DNA from: CAZFCK01 sp964517355
GTDB taxonomy: Bacteria > Desulfobacterota > Desulfovibrionia > Desulfovibrionales > Desulfovibrionaceae
Direction: 5' to 3'
NCBI GenBank assembly: GCA_964517355.1
Contig: CAZFCK010000027.1
Span: 1 to 31,014, forward strand
Length of the DNA stretch: 31,014 nucleotides
The notes beneath the pieces were generated by a model. It was not told the origin of the DNA, ran no database searches, and worked only from the letters and a program-made list of their open reading frames with translations. Made by a program: the position numbers and the translations under genes. Of the stretch, positions 16,401-23,741 are shown piece after piece; position 1 is the first letter of the stretch, and each line of letters starts with the position of its first letter.

Positions 16401-17741
16401 TCAAACCCCGTTCTCACGCCGTCCATAGGTTTCACGGGTCAATAGCGCGGCGGCGATGCCGGCCACGGCCAGGACCACGTATACGAGAAATCCCGCGCCG
16501 TATGTCTCTGGGGCATAGGCCGCCGCATTGCCCTCTTTGGCCTGCAGCACCAGCCCGACCAACGGCTGCATGAGAGCGCCGCCCAAAAATGGAAACAAAT
16601 TCGTCAGGCCCACCGCCGTGCCCGCTATCTCCACGGAAAACATCTCCTTGCATACCGTGTAGGCCACGGCCACTACCCCGGAACCGCCGACACCGAACAA
16701 AAAGCTCCACACGTACAATACGGGCACCGGCATCAGCGTGGGGCCGAAAGCTATGACGGAACACAACGCCAACTGCAGGAGCGCCCCCCCAAGGAGTACG
16801 AGCTTCCGCGAACGCAACACCTCGGAAAGATGGCTGGTCAGAGGGCAGCCGACCACCATCGCCAGGGCCATCATGCCCAGAATGTTGCCTGCCTGGGTTT
16901 TGCTCAGGCCGTACACGTGCATCAGGTAGGGACCCCCCCATAATCCGCTGAAACTGAAAAAAATGCCGGCATTGCAAAACAGCCAGAATCCCAGGGGCCA
17001 AAAATGCCACCTGTGGAGCACGATCTTCACGCCGTCGCGCAGGCTCACCCGCTGTTGGGGCGCCTTGGCCGCGGCGTCGCCGCTCCTGAAAGGCTCGGGC
17101 GCCGGCAGGCCCATATCCTGGGGGCGATTGCGGACCACCAGCCAGATGACCGCGGAGAGAAGCGTCGTGACCACGCCGATGACAATAAAACTGCCGCGCC
17201 AGCCGAGCACCTCGCTCAAAAGCGCCAGGGGAGTGGCGGCGCACAAGGCTCCAAGTCCGCCCATACTCAGAAGCAGCCCGGCCATAAGGGAAAATTCGCT
17301 GACCTTGAACCACTGCGTCAAAACTTTCATAACGGAGACAAAACAAAAGGCCACGCCCAATCCCACGAACACACGGGCAATGATGGCCACCGTGGCGCTT
17401 TCCGTCAATCCGAAGAGTATGCTAGCCACGCCGGCCACGACAAAAGAAGAGGTGATGGTCTTTCGCGGCCCCCAGGAATCGGCCAGCAATCCGGCCGGCA
17501 GTTGCATCGCCGCATAAGGATAGAAATAGGCGGAAGCCAGAATGCCCATGAGCGTCGCGCTGGCTCCAAGATCGCGCATCATGTCCAATGCCACCACGGC
17601 TGGGCTGAGGCGGTGAAAAAAAACCAGCAAATACGCCAAAGCCAATACAACAAAAATCACCCAGCGATATCCTGACGGCTGGGCCTCAAGAGAGGACACC
17701 GTGCCCATGCCGCCCTCTTGATGCGCCTTCATCCTGGTCAT
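16401..17741 (-). CDS. Major facilitator superfamily permease
   Basis: A 446-residue, 12-helix transporter. The N-terminal half begins GYRWVIFVVLALAYLLVFFHRLSPAVVALDMM and has the MFS motif-A-like loop LADSWGPRKT after helix 2. A cytoplasmic linker rich in charged residues and prolines follows helix 6, and the second half ends with helix 12 and RETYGRREN. The frame is open to an ATG at 17930, but the start at 17741 is preferred because AAGGAAAG lies at good spacing and the family normally begins shortly before helix 1. The subgroup resembles uncharacterised deltaproteobacterial MFS carriers; the substrate is unknown. It is transcribed divergently from the MerR-like gene at 18079, which may regulate it, and is followed closely by the small unknown gene. 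Confidence 0.92.
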   Translation of the reverse strand: MTRMKAHQEGGMGTVSSLEAQPSGYRWVIFVVLALAYLLVFFHRLSPAVVALDMMRDLGASATLMGILASAYFYPYAAMQLPAGLLADSWGPRKTITSSFVVAGVASILFGLTESATVAIIARVFVGLGVAFCFVSVMKVLTQWFKVSEFSLMAGLLLSMGGLGALCAATPLALLSEVLGWRGSFIVIGVVTTLLSAVIWLVVRNRPQDMGLPAPEPFRSGDAAAKAPQQRVSLRDGVKIVLHRWHFWPLGFWLFCNAGIFFSFSGLWGGPYLMHVYGLSKTQAGNILGMMALAMVVGCPLTSHLSEVLRSRKLVLLGGALLQLALCSVIAFGPTLMPVPVLYVWSFLFGVGGSGVVAVAYTVCKEMFSVEIAGTAVGLTNLFPFLGGALMQPLVGLVLQAKEGNAAAYAPETYGAGFLVYVVLAVAGIAAALLTRETYGRRENGV

Positions 17742-18078
17742 GTATCTTTCCTTGATTGTTATTTGATGCGACTCCGTTAGGTTAAAGAGAACGCACAAAG
17801 CTCTATCCCTGCCTCGATCCGGGGTCAATCCCCGGTTTATTATGAATAGTATTATAAAATCATACTGATAATGAGGATACCCGTGTGGAACAGGACTATT
17901 CCTCCAAACAAGGCTTATCTTTTTCAACAATAAAACCTAGAAAAAATCTAAAGAAATATTGCATTGCGGTTAAATTGCGTATATGGAAACTGCACATAGA
18001 TATCATATGGCAGATCCGTGTCCCACCGCCACTGCCCGACCGCCTCTTGCGATCGGGTGCAAAACAGCGAGGTGCCTC
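17742..18078. promoter_or_regulatory. Divergent intergenic region with hairpin and minus-strand -10
   Basis: This 337-bp gap separates the MFS gene (leftward) from the MerR-like gene (rightward). On the minus strand, TATAAT (17851-17856) is a perfect -10 without a good -35. Downstream of it, CCGGGG-TCAAT-CCCCGG (17819-17835) forms a perfect 6-bp hairpin within the inferred leader of the MFS transcript. The A/T-rich stretch 17930-17990 probably drives the rightward gene, but no clear consensus is seen. Confidence 0.4.
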
Positions 18079-18657
18079 GTGTTCACCATTGCTGCTCTTG
18101 CCAAGCGTTTTTCCATCCCCGAGTCAACCGCCCGCTTCTATTGCAAGCGATTCCGCGATTTCCTGCCAAATGTGGGGCAGGGCAAACGCAGGCGCTATTT
18201 ACCCGAGGCGCTCCCGGTTTTTGAAACCATTCTTCAGGCCATGGCGGAAAATAAAAACGCCGAACTTGTGGAAGGCATTCTCGAAAAAAAGCATGCGCGC
18301 CTCAATGCCGCTCCCGCATCCCTCGATGACGCCGTCACCCGTGAGGCGATCACCTTTGCCGACGGCTCAAAGCGGTTCGAAATCCTTTTTCAACGGCAAA
18401 CCCAGGCCCTGGAGAGCATAGCCGCGGCCCTCACCCTGCTCACGCAATCAACACAGCAACCGGACCGTAATGAACAAAATATTGGCGCTCAATTCCAGCA
18501 TATTGAAAACAATATAGAATCAATACACAAAGAATTAAAAACATTGCGATCTATGCAAGACGCGGCTGAAACCATCCATCAGCAGGATCTTGAACAGCTG
18601 CGAAAATGGCTTGCCCACTTGGCCAAAGAGCAAACACGCGAACGCGGGGAAAACTGA
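18079..18657 (+). CDS. MerR-like helix-turn-helix protein with C-terminal coiled coil
   Basis: A 192-residue protein. Residues 2-46 form a MerR-type winged helix-turn-helix (FTIAALAKRFSIPESTARFY then GKRRRYLPEAL). A middle region of about 80 residues contains an EKKHARL stretch and a conserved-looking FADGSKRFEILFQ segment. Residues about 132-186 are strongly heptad-like (HIENNIESIHKELKTLRSM and on), predicting a coiled coil and dimerisation. The GTG start at 18079 is chosen because GAGG lies six bases upstream; the open frame extends to ATG 17983 without a ribosome-binding site. There is no metal- or drug-binding domain of the classical MerR type. It could regulate the divergent MFS gene or act as a DNA-organising protein, as the RacA architecture suggests by analogy; both are inferences. 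Confidence 0.75.
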   Translation: MFTIAALAKRFSIPESTARFYCKRFRDFLPNVGQGKRRRYLPEALPVFETILQAMAENKNAELVEGILEKKHARLNAAPASLDDAVTREAITFADGSKRFEILFQRQTQALESIAAALTLLTQSTQQPDRNEQNIGAQFQHIENNIESIHKELKTLRSMQDAAETIHQQDLEQLRKWLAHLAKEQTRERGEN

Positions 18658-18732
18658 ATTTTCCGCTCAGGACATACCGCTTTTTCTAGCCGGCCCGTCT
18701 ACTGAAAACGTCAGTATCCCGACACGTCCCGC

Positions 18733-18835
18733 TAGCGCATTTTCGCCTTGAAACAAGGCTCTCCCCTGAAACAATTTCGAATTGTTCCAGGGAAATGCAT
18801 AAGAACATCTAGCGCTTTTCAAGCGTGAGACGCTC
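18733..18835 (+). repeat. 103-bp interspersed repeat, copy 1
   Basis: It matches the reverse complement of 30912-31014 at 97 of 103 positions by hand alignment. Internal palindromes include a 12-bp stem with one mismatch at 18764-18792 (CCCTG...CAGGG outside, AACAATT/AATTGTT inside) and CGCTT-TTC-AAGCG at 18813-18825. The gap 18658-19051 otherwise holds only weak hairpins and no convincing gene. No coding potential is seen in the element. Confidence 0.85.
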
Positions 18836-19051
18836 TAAAGAGGACACCCCCGGCAAGATTTTCTTTCATTGCAAGAAAACCTTTCCTCAGTGGGGCGGGG
18901 ACACCCCAGCCGGAGACGTTATGCTCAACGCCATCGGTGAGGCGCGGCCCCTCCACGACATATTTTCATACCGGCACGTTAATTGCTTACACCTTGTCGA
19001 GGGGATTCGCTCCCACATGCGGAGCGCTTCAGCATCTCGGGAGGTGAACCC

Positions 19052-19315
19052 ATGGACATCACGCATGAAATCCTGGAAGCTCTCACCCGGCGTTACGTAG
19101 GCCTGGGGCTGGATTATTCCACGGCGGTGGATACCGCCCTTTGCAGATTGCTCTACCCCCTGGATATCAGACTTCAGGGGTTTGAACGCTTTTCCATGCG
19201 GGCCAGACTGCACAACGCGGCGCGCAGCCTCAAAGAACGTTCAGAAACCGCAGGCCCGTATGCCGTCAATCAAGTAAACCGGGAAGCCACATCGTCATTG
19301 GGGGCCAATAGGTAA
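19052..19315 (+). CDS. Small hypothetical protein, 87 aa
   Basis: The ATG at 19052 is preceded by a near-ideal GGAGGTGA at good spacing, which is the main reason to believe this gene and to prefer this start over the upstream ATG at 18983. The product begins MDITHEILEALTRRYVGLGL and looks helical and basic in its middle (RLQGFERFSMRARLHNAARS). I do not recognise the family. It has no signal peptide or membrane helix. Its last 50 bases overlap the 3' end of dctM on the other strand, so the two genes converge with overlapping 3' ends and no terminator between them. It is probably real but of unknown function. Confidence 0.6.
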   Translation: MDITHEILEALTRRYVGLGLDYSTAVDTALCRLLYPLDIRLQGFERFSMRARLHNAARSLKERSETAGPYAVNQVNREATSSLGANR

Positions 19316-20540
19316 TCAACAACAAGTCCGCAATCAAAACCGCAAGAAAGGGCAAGATGGCCTTGGTGATCTTATCCAAAGGAGTTTCAGCTATACCGCC
19401 GGCCACCATCAGGCAGATCCCCAATGGCGGCGTTATCATGCCTATGGCCAGATTCACCACGACAATGGCCCCGAGCTGCACCGCGTCGATGCCCAGCCGC
19501 GACAGCAGCGGCACGAGAACGGGCACAAACAGCAACAATGCGGCCGTGGTCTCCACCAGCGCCCCGGCAATCAGGAGCAACAGGTTTATCAACAGCAGCA
19601 GCACCACGGGCTCCTCGCTCAACGACAACAATGCTCCGGCCAGCATGGCGGGAACTTCCTGCACGGTCATGAACCAGCTGAAGGCAGTGGCCTGAGCGAT
19701 GATGAACATGACAACGCTCGCGATCACGCCCGCTTCCAGGCACAGACCCGGCACCTGGCGCAAGGATAGTTCCCCGTGCCCCCATCTCCCCACCACAACG
19801 GCGTAGCCCACGGCAATGGCCGCTGATTCAGTGGCCGTGAACAAACCTCCGAGGATTCCACCAAGAATGAGCACGGGAGCGCCGAGGGCCAGCCAGGCCT
19901 TGCGCAACGCCCGGCCCAGTTCGCGCCATGAAAAGCCGTTTCTCCGGCGCTCCTGGTCGCGGCACAGCCACACGATCAGGCAGATCAGTGAAAGCCCCAT
20001 CACTATGCCGGGCAGTAGTCCGGCCAGAAACAATTTGCCGATGGAAGCGCCTGTCAGCACGCCGAAAATAATGAGTGGAATGCTCGGCGGGATAATGACG
20101 CCGATGGAGCCGCCCGCGGCCTGGACCGCCGCTGCCAGAGGCCGGGAGTACCCCTTGTGGAGCATGGCCGGGATCAGCAATCCCCCCACGGCCGCGGTAT
20201 CCGCCGCCGCCGATCCTGAAATGCCGGCGAAAAACATGGCCGAAATCACGCTCACAGCGGCCAGCCCCCCCGGAAGCCAGCCCACCAGGCCCTGGGCCAC
20301 GTCCACGATGCGCCGCGAAAGGCCTCCGGCTTCCATGAGCAATCCCGCGAGCATGAAAAGGGGCACAGCCATGAGGGGAAAGGAATCCGCCCCCGCATAC
20401 ATGCGTTGCACCATGAGCATCAGGCTGGCGTCGCCTGACACGAGGAACGCGATGACGCATGCCGTGCCTATGGCGACGGCTATGGGCGCGTGGACAACGA
20501 ACAGCGCCAGCATCAGTCCGAAGAGCAAGGCCGCGTTCAT
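19266..20540 (-). CDS. dctM: TRAP transporter large membrane subunit DctM
   Basis: A 424-residue, very hydrophobic protein of about 11-12 helices with the DctM family signatures: VISAMFFAGISGSAAAD, AAVGGLLIPAMLHKGYSR, and GGSIGVIIPPSIPLIIFG. This is the sodium-dependent transporter core of tripartite (TRAP) uptake systems, which import organic acids or related solutes delivered by a periplasmic binding protein. The ATG overlaps the dctQ stop (ATGA, 20537-20540) and AAGG lies just upstream, so the two are translationally coupled. Length is normal for the family. No DctP gene is adjacent. Its 3' end overlaps the convergent small gene at 19052-19315. Confidence 0.95.
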   Translation of the reverse strand: MNAALLFGLMLALFVVHAPIAVAIGTACVIAFLVSGDASLMLMVQRMYAGADSFPLMAVPLFMLAGLLMEAGGLSRRIVDVAQGLVGWLPGGLAAVSVISAMFFAGISGSAAADTAAVGGLLIPAMLHKGYSRPLAAAVQAAGGSIGVIIPPSIPLIIFGVLTGASIGKLFLAGLLPGIVMGLSLICLIVWLCRDQERRRNGFSWRELGRALRKAWLALGAPVLILGGILGGLFTATESAAIAVGYAVVVGRWGHGELSLRQVPGLCLEAGVIASVVMFIIAQATAFSWFMTVQEVPAMLAGALLSLSEEPVVLLLLINLLLLIAGALVETTAALLLFVPVLVPLLSRLGIDAVQLGAIVVVNLAIGMITPPLGICLMVAGGIAETPLDKITKAILPFLAVLIADLLLITYWPPMTMWLPGLLD

Positions 20541-21043
20541 GGCCTGCCCTTATACGTCAATTTTTTTGCGTCGCGCAGAAAAAAGGCCGCCGCATGCACC
20601 AGCATGACCGCGCCGCTCAACGGTACGGCCAAAAAGGGCCATTGCCTGCTGCACCCCAGGCTCACCGTCATTTGCGGGGCGAGCATCCGGAAAAATCCGA
20701 AGCCATGCCAGACCATGACGCTGAACAGCACGGCTCCGGCAATATGCACGCAGCATGCGGCAAGGTACGCCTTCCTTGATGAAAGCCTGTCCACGAACAC
20801 GGAAACGCCGACGTGCGCGCCTCGTTTGTACGCCACGGAAGCGCCGATGAACGTGAGCCAGACCAGCAGCATGCGGCCCAGCTCCTCAGACCAGAACAGC
20901 GAATGGTTCAGCGCGTACCTGCAAAAGACCTGCAGCAGGATGACCAGGGCCATGGTCATGGATATGACCGTGAGCAGTCTCTCGGCGCCTCTGTTCAAAG
21001 CGTCGCTGCACTGTTCGAGAATGCCGGACATGTTGAAGGGCAC
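20537..21043 (-). CDS. dctQ: TRAP transporter small membrane subunit DctQ
   Basis: A 168-residue protein with four predicted helices (about 22-44, 56-72, 92-116, 136-157) and the typical DctQ segment FWSEELGRMLLVWLTFIGASVAYKR. It pairs with DctM to form the membrane part of a TRAP transporter. The start is GTG at 21043, with GGAG six bases upstream overlapping the last codons of the patatin-like gene. That gene's TGA ends only three bases before. An internal ATG lies at residue 5. The tight spacing on both sides marks a three-gene operon: patatin-like, dctQ, dctM. Confidence 0.92.
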   Translation of the reverse strand: MPFNMSGILEQCSDALNRGAERLLTVISMTMALVILLQVFCRYALNHSLFWSEELGRMLLVWLTFIGASVAYKRGAHVGVSVFVDRLSSRKAYLAACCVHIAGAVLFSVMVWHGFGFFRMLAPQMTVSLGCSRQWPFLAVPLSGAVMLVHAAAFFLRDAKKLTYKGRP

Positions 21044-21046
21044 GGC

Positions 21047-22024
21047 TCACTCCGGCTTTTTCGGGGCGTCGGGCTCCCCGGCCTCGGCCGCAGGTTGCTC
21101 TGCATCGCCCTTTTTATGAAATTTGAACGATGCCGTCTTGCCGCGTGAAAAGCTTTCACGGAAATGTAAAAATTCAGGAAGAATTTCCTTTGCCTTCATT
21201 TTGGCCGCATGCAGAATGGAGGGAATGTGGTGTACGTCCCACGACATGACCGGATGCGCCAGCTTCACCTCCGCAATGCACATTTCATAGGTATGCATGT
21301 CTATGGAGCTGAAAAGCTGGGCCCTTCGCAAGGATCGCGTATAGATGTTTTTTATATGCATGGCGGATTCAAGAAAATTTTTTGGAATGAAGACCCCGCT
21401 GTCTTCAAGGCAGATGGCGAGAATCAAATCCACGTCGCGTTTCACCGCCTCCATGACCGGCAGCGGAGAAACAGCGCCGGCGTCGGCCAGCAACCTCCCC
21501 TCCCAGGAAACGGGGGGCATGAAGGGATAATACGCTCCGCACGCTTCCACGGCCTGGGCGATTGCCCCCTTTTCAAGACACAGGCCCTGGCCGTTCTGGA
21601 TGTCCATGGCGTAGAGCAGTGTTTTTGTGGAGAGTTCTTCAAGGCGCATGTCTTTGAAAATGGTCTGATAGGCCTCGCGAAGCGCGCGAGGGTTATATAC
21701 GCCCTTGAAGGGCGCGGCGTCATCGTCCGCTGTGCCGTTCATGATCCCGCAGTCGACGCTGCAGGCCTGGCTGTATGCTTTTTTGGTGAAATACCTGGTA
21801 AAGAAGGTGACGATTTGCCCCATGTCGTAGCCAGCGCACCACAGCGCGGCCATGAGACCACCCCCGCCGCACCCGACGACCAGGTCGGCCTTGATGCCCA
21901 TGGCGTCCAACTCCTGAAGAAAAGGCAGGGCTGCGAACGCTCTGACTCCGGAAGATCCCAGCACCACGGCCAGGGAAGGTTTGTCTTTGCCGCTTGGTGT
22001 GGGTTTGTCGCTTGAATTTTCCAT
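21047..22024 (-). CDS. Patatin-like protein, probable pseudoenzyme
   Basis: A protein of about 325 residues with the patatin fold order: LAVVLGSSGVRAFAALPFLQEL (the phosphate/oxyanion loop), then the elbow DLVVGCGGGGLMAALWCAGY, and later LLADAGAVSPLPV carrying the dyad aspartate. Active patatins have G-x-S-x-G at the elbow. Here it is G-C-G-G-G, so the nucleophile serine is Gly (codon GGC, one base from AGC). The oxyanion loop is also altered (GSSGVRA rather than GGGxRG). Lipid hydrolysis by the usual route is unlikely; lipid or acyl binding is possible. The ATG at 22024 is preferred; the frame extends to GTG 22072, and neither has a clear ribosome-binding site. The C-terminus is Pro/Glu/Lys-rich. 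No signal peptide is seen. It is the first gene of an operon with dctQM. Confidence 0.85.
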   Translation of the reverse strand: MENSSDKPTPSGKDKPSLAVVLGSSGVRAFAALPFLQELDAMGIKADLVVGCGGGGLMAALWCAGYDMGQIVTFFTRYFTKKAYSQACSVDCGIMNGTADDDAAPFKGVYNPRALREAYQTIFKDMRLEELSTKTLLYAMDIQNGQGLCLEKGAIAQAVEACGAYYPFMPPVSWEGRLLADAGAVSPLPVMEAVKRDVDLILAICLEDSGVFIPKNFLESAMHIKNIYTRSLRRAQLFSSIDMHTYEMCIAEVKLAHPVMSWDVHHIPSILHAAKMKAKEILPEFLHFRESFSRGKTASFKFHKKGDAEQPAAEAGEPDAPKKPE

Positions 22025-22072
22025 GGCGTCCGTCGCTAAGGTTTCACTGTAAGAGCGTTTCGGGGAACACAC

Positions 22073-22299
22073 GCTTTTACAAGAGGTTTCGCCCTTGGAA
22101 CGTCATCCGGTGATTCGCCCCCGATCTCATAACACGGCCTGTGGAAAAAGCATTTGCCGCGGGTACAATACGCTTGTTGAAAGTGTGCTTTTCTGCTATC
22201 AGAATCAATTGAGATTCATGCCTGGAGCGGCCGGGCACCATACGTTTCTGTTAGGTGATTTATTTTTTATTCCAACAATTTCCACTCACGTGACCGCAA
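22073..22299. other. Candidate replication-origin / dnaA promoter region
   Basis: This gap lies between divergent genes immediately upstream of dnaA. It holds one DnaA-box-like 9-mer (TGTGGAAAA at 22140-22148, the complement of TTTTCCACA) and an A/T-rich stretch (22253-22284) that could serve as an unwinding element. Another TTTTCCACA lies inside dnaA at 22416-22424. TTGAAA (22177-22182) with CAGAAT (22200-22205) at 17-bp spacing is a weak promoter candidate; TACAAT at 22164-22169 is another -10. One box is few for an origin, so oriC may lie partly elsewhere. Confidence 0.4.
22140..22148 (-). promoter_or_regulatory. DnaA-box-like 9-mer
   Basis: TGTGGAAAA reads TTTTCCACA on the minus strand and fits the relaxed consensus TTWTNCACA. 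Its position upstream of dnaA suggests origin function or autoregulation, but it is a single site. Confidence 0.4.
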
Positions 22300-23604
22300 T
22301 TGAAAAACACTTTGCGCCGACACCTGCAGCAAACGTTTTCATCGCAGGAGCTGCTGCAATGGTTCGAACCGTTGCAGATATTCTCGAACGAAGTCAATAA
22401 AACCATTCGGGTTGTTTTTCCACACCCTTTTTTCGCCCAATGGTTTCATGACAATGTGCAAACAATTTTTGAAGATCAAGTAAATATGCTTCTCGGCATG
22501 GGATACGGCATAGAATACGCCGACTCGGAACAAGGAGACGCGCTGCCGCTTTCGGGCAAATTGCCTCTCAAGGTGCAGGAACATTATTTTGGCGCCCAGT
22601 TCACCTTTTCCACTTTTTACGGGTCCGTGAAGAACAACCTGCCCCTGCTTGCGGCGAAAGAATTGGCCTCCCATGAAAAAGCGCTTTACAACCCCTTTAT
22701 CATCTGCGGGCCGCCCGCGTCGGGAAAAACACACCTTCTCCGGGCCATCGGCAACGAGCTTGCCAAAATTTTCGACTTCACCGAGATCTATCTGGGCTCC
22801 ATCAAAGACATAGCCGCGATTTATACAAACACCTACAACAACGACTACACGCGCGGACGGCGCGGATTTCTCCAGTTCAAGTGCCTGCTTATCGACGATT
22901 TGCAACAGATCGGCGATCATCCCGTCCTGCAGGAGGAACTTGTGGAAGTATTCAATCACTTCCACGATACCAAACGGCACATGATCTTTTGCTGCACCGG
23001 GCGTGTCGCTGATTACGACTTCCTGATTCCGGAATTGAAGTCCCGCCTGGAATGGGGACTCATCAACACCCTGAAGGAGCCGGATCTGGATGTGAGGCTG
23101 AAATGCATCGCCACCATGTGCAAGGAAAAGCGCGTGAAACTCAGCAAAGAGCAAGTGCTGACGCTTGCGCAGCGTTTCACGGATTTACGCTACCTGCAAG
23201 GCATCATTACAAAATTTTTCACGTTCAGGAAATTCGTCAGCAAAACGCTCAACGACAAGGAATTCAATCAGATTCTCAGCAACGCCGTGGGCGAGACCAC
23301 CGCGGGACTGGAGCCGGTCAACATCATGGCCCTGGTGGCCGAACATTTTCAGCTGCCCGTAAAAACCCTCACCGGCAACAAACGCGACCGGGAAATAGTG
23401 TTCGCCAGACAAGTGGCCATGTATCTCTGCCGCAATCTGGTGGGGTGTTCCTATCCCGCCCTCGGAAAACTTTTCGGGGGCAAGGATCACAGCACGGCCA
23501 TGTACGCCGTCAATAAAATTGAAAGACTTCGTATAGATGAGCAAGAAACGAACAAGATGCTCACAAGCCTGAAGAAAAAGTGTCTCACTTTGCAAAATCA
23601 ATAG
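22300..23604 (+). CDS. dnaA: Chromosomal replication initiator DnaA
   Basis: A 434-residue DnaA. Domain I covers residues 1-75 (ELLQWFEPLQIF, FFAQWF). The linker is very short. The AAA+ domain has Walker A GPPASGKT (137-144), Walker B LLIDD (196-200), a sensor-1 region, and a candidate arginine finger in LKSRLEWGL (R249). Domain IV carries KRDREIVFARQVAMYLCR and the signature GGKDHSTAMYA (393-403) that binds DnaA boxes. The start must be TTG 22300 or later, because an in-frame TGA at 22291-22293 closes the frame upstream and the first internal ATG lies around residue 63. No Shine-Dalgarno is visible. The initiator is shorter and more divergent than in gamma-proteobacteria, as is usual in Desulfovibrio-type genomes. 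It heads a run of replication genes on the plus strand. Confidence 0.95.
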   Translation: MKNTLRRHLQQTFSSQELLQWFEPLQIFSNEVNKTIRVVFPHPFFAQWFHDNVQTIFEDQVNMLLGMGYGIEYADSEQGDALPLSGKLPLKVQEHYFGAQFTFSTFYGSVKNNLPLLAAKELASHEKALYNPFIICGPPASGKTHLLRAIGNELAKIFDFTEIYLGSIKDIAAIYTNTYNNDYTRGRRGFLQFKCLLIDDLQQIGDHPVLQEELVEVFNHFHDTKRHMIFCCTGRVADYDFLIPELKSRLEWGLINTLKEPDLDVRLKCIATMCKEKRVKLSKEQVLTLAQRFTDLRYLQGIITKFFTFRKFVSKTLNDKEFNQILSNAVGETTAGLEPVNIMALVAEHFQLPVKTLTGNKRDREIVFARQVAMYLCRNLVGCSYPALGKLFGGKDHSTAMYAVNKIERLRIDEQETNKMLTSLKKKCLTLQNQ

Positions 23605-23741
23605 GCAACGTCATGATTACGCACATGGGCGTGCGGTAATGCGCACCTCCCATGTTCAAAATATATTCCCGTATTTCGGGCTATTAATCCCTAAAGGAAC
23701 ATATAACCGGCCCCTACGTACTACGACAAAGGAGAATCCTT
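23605..23741. promoter_or_regulatory. dnaA-dnaN spacer with two hairpins and a dnaN ribosome-binding site
   Basis: ATTACGCAC...GTGCGGTAAT (23616-23640) forms a stem with one bulge, and CCCG-TATTT-CGGG (23668-23680) a short one. Neither is followed by a strong T-run. AAAGGAG sits at good spacing before the dnaN ATG. Confidence 0.4.

Noticed and set aside
18921..19100. 59-codon plus-strand frame with GGAG before its ATG
   Set aside because: It overlaps the 19052 gene in another frame, and the latter has a much better ribosome-binding site and more protein-like composition. It could still be a leader ORF, but the evidence is thin.
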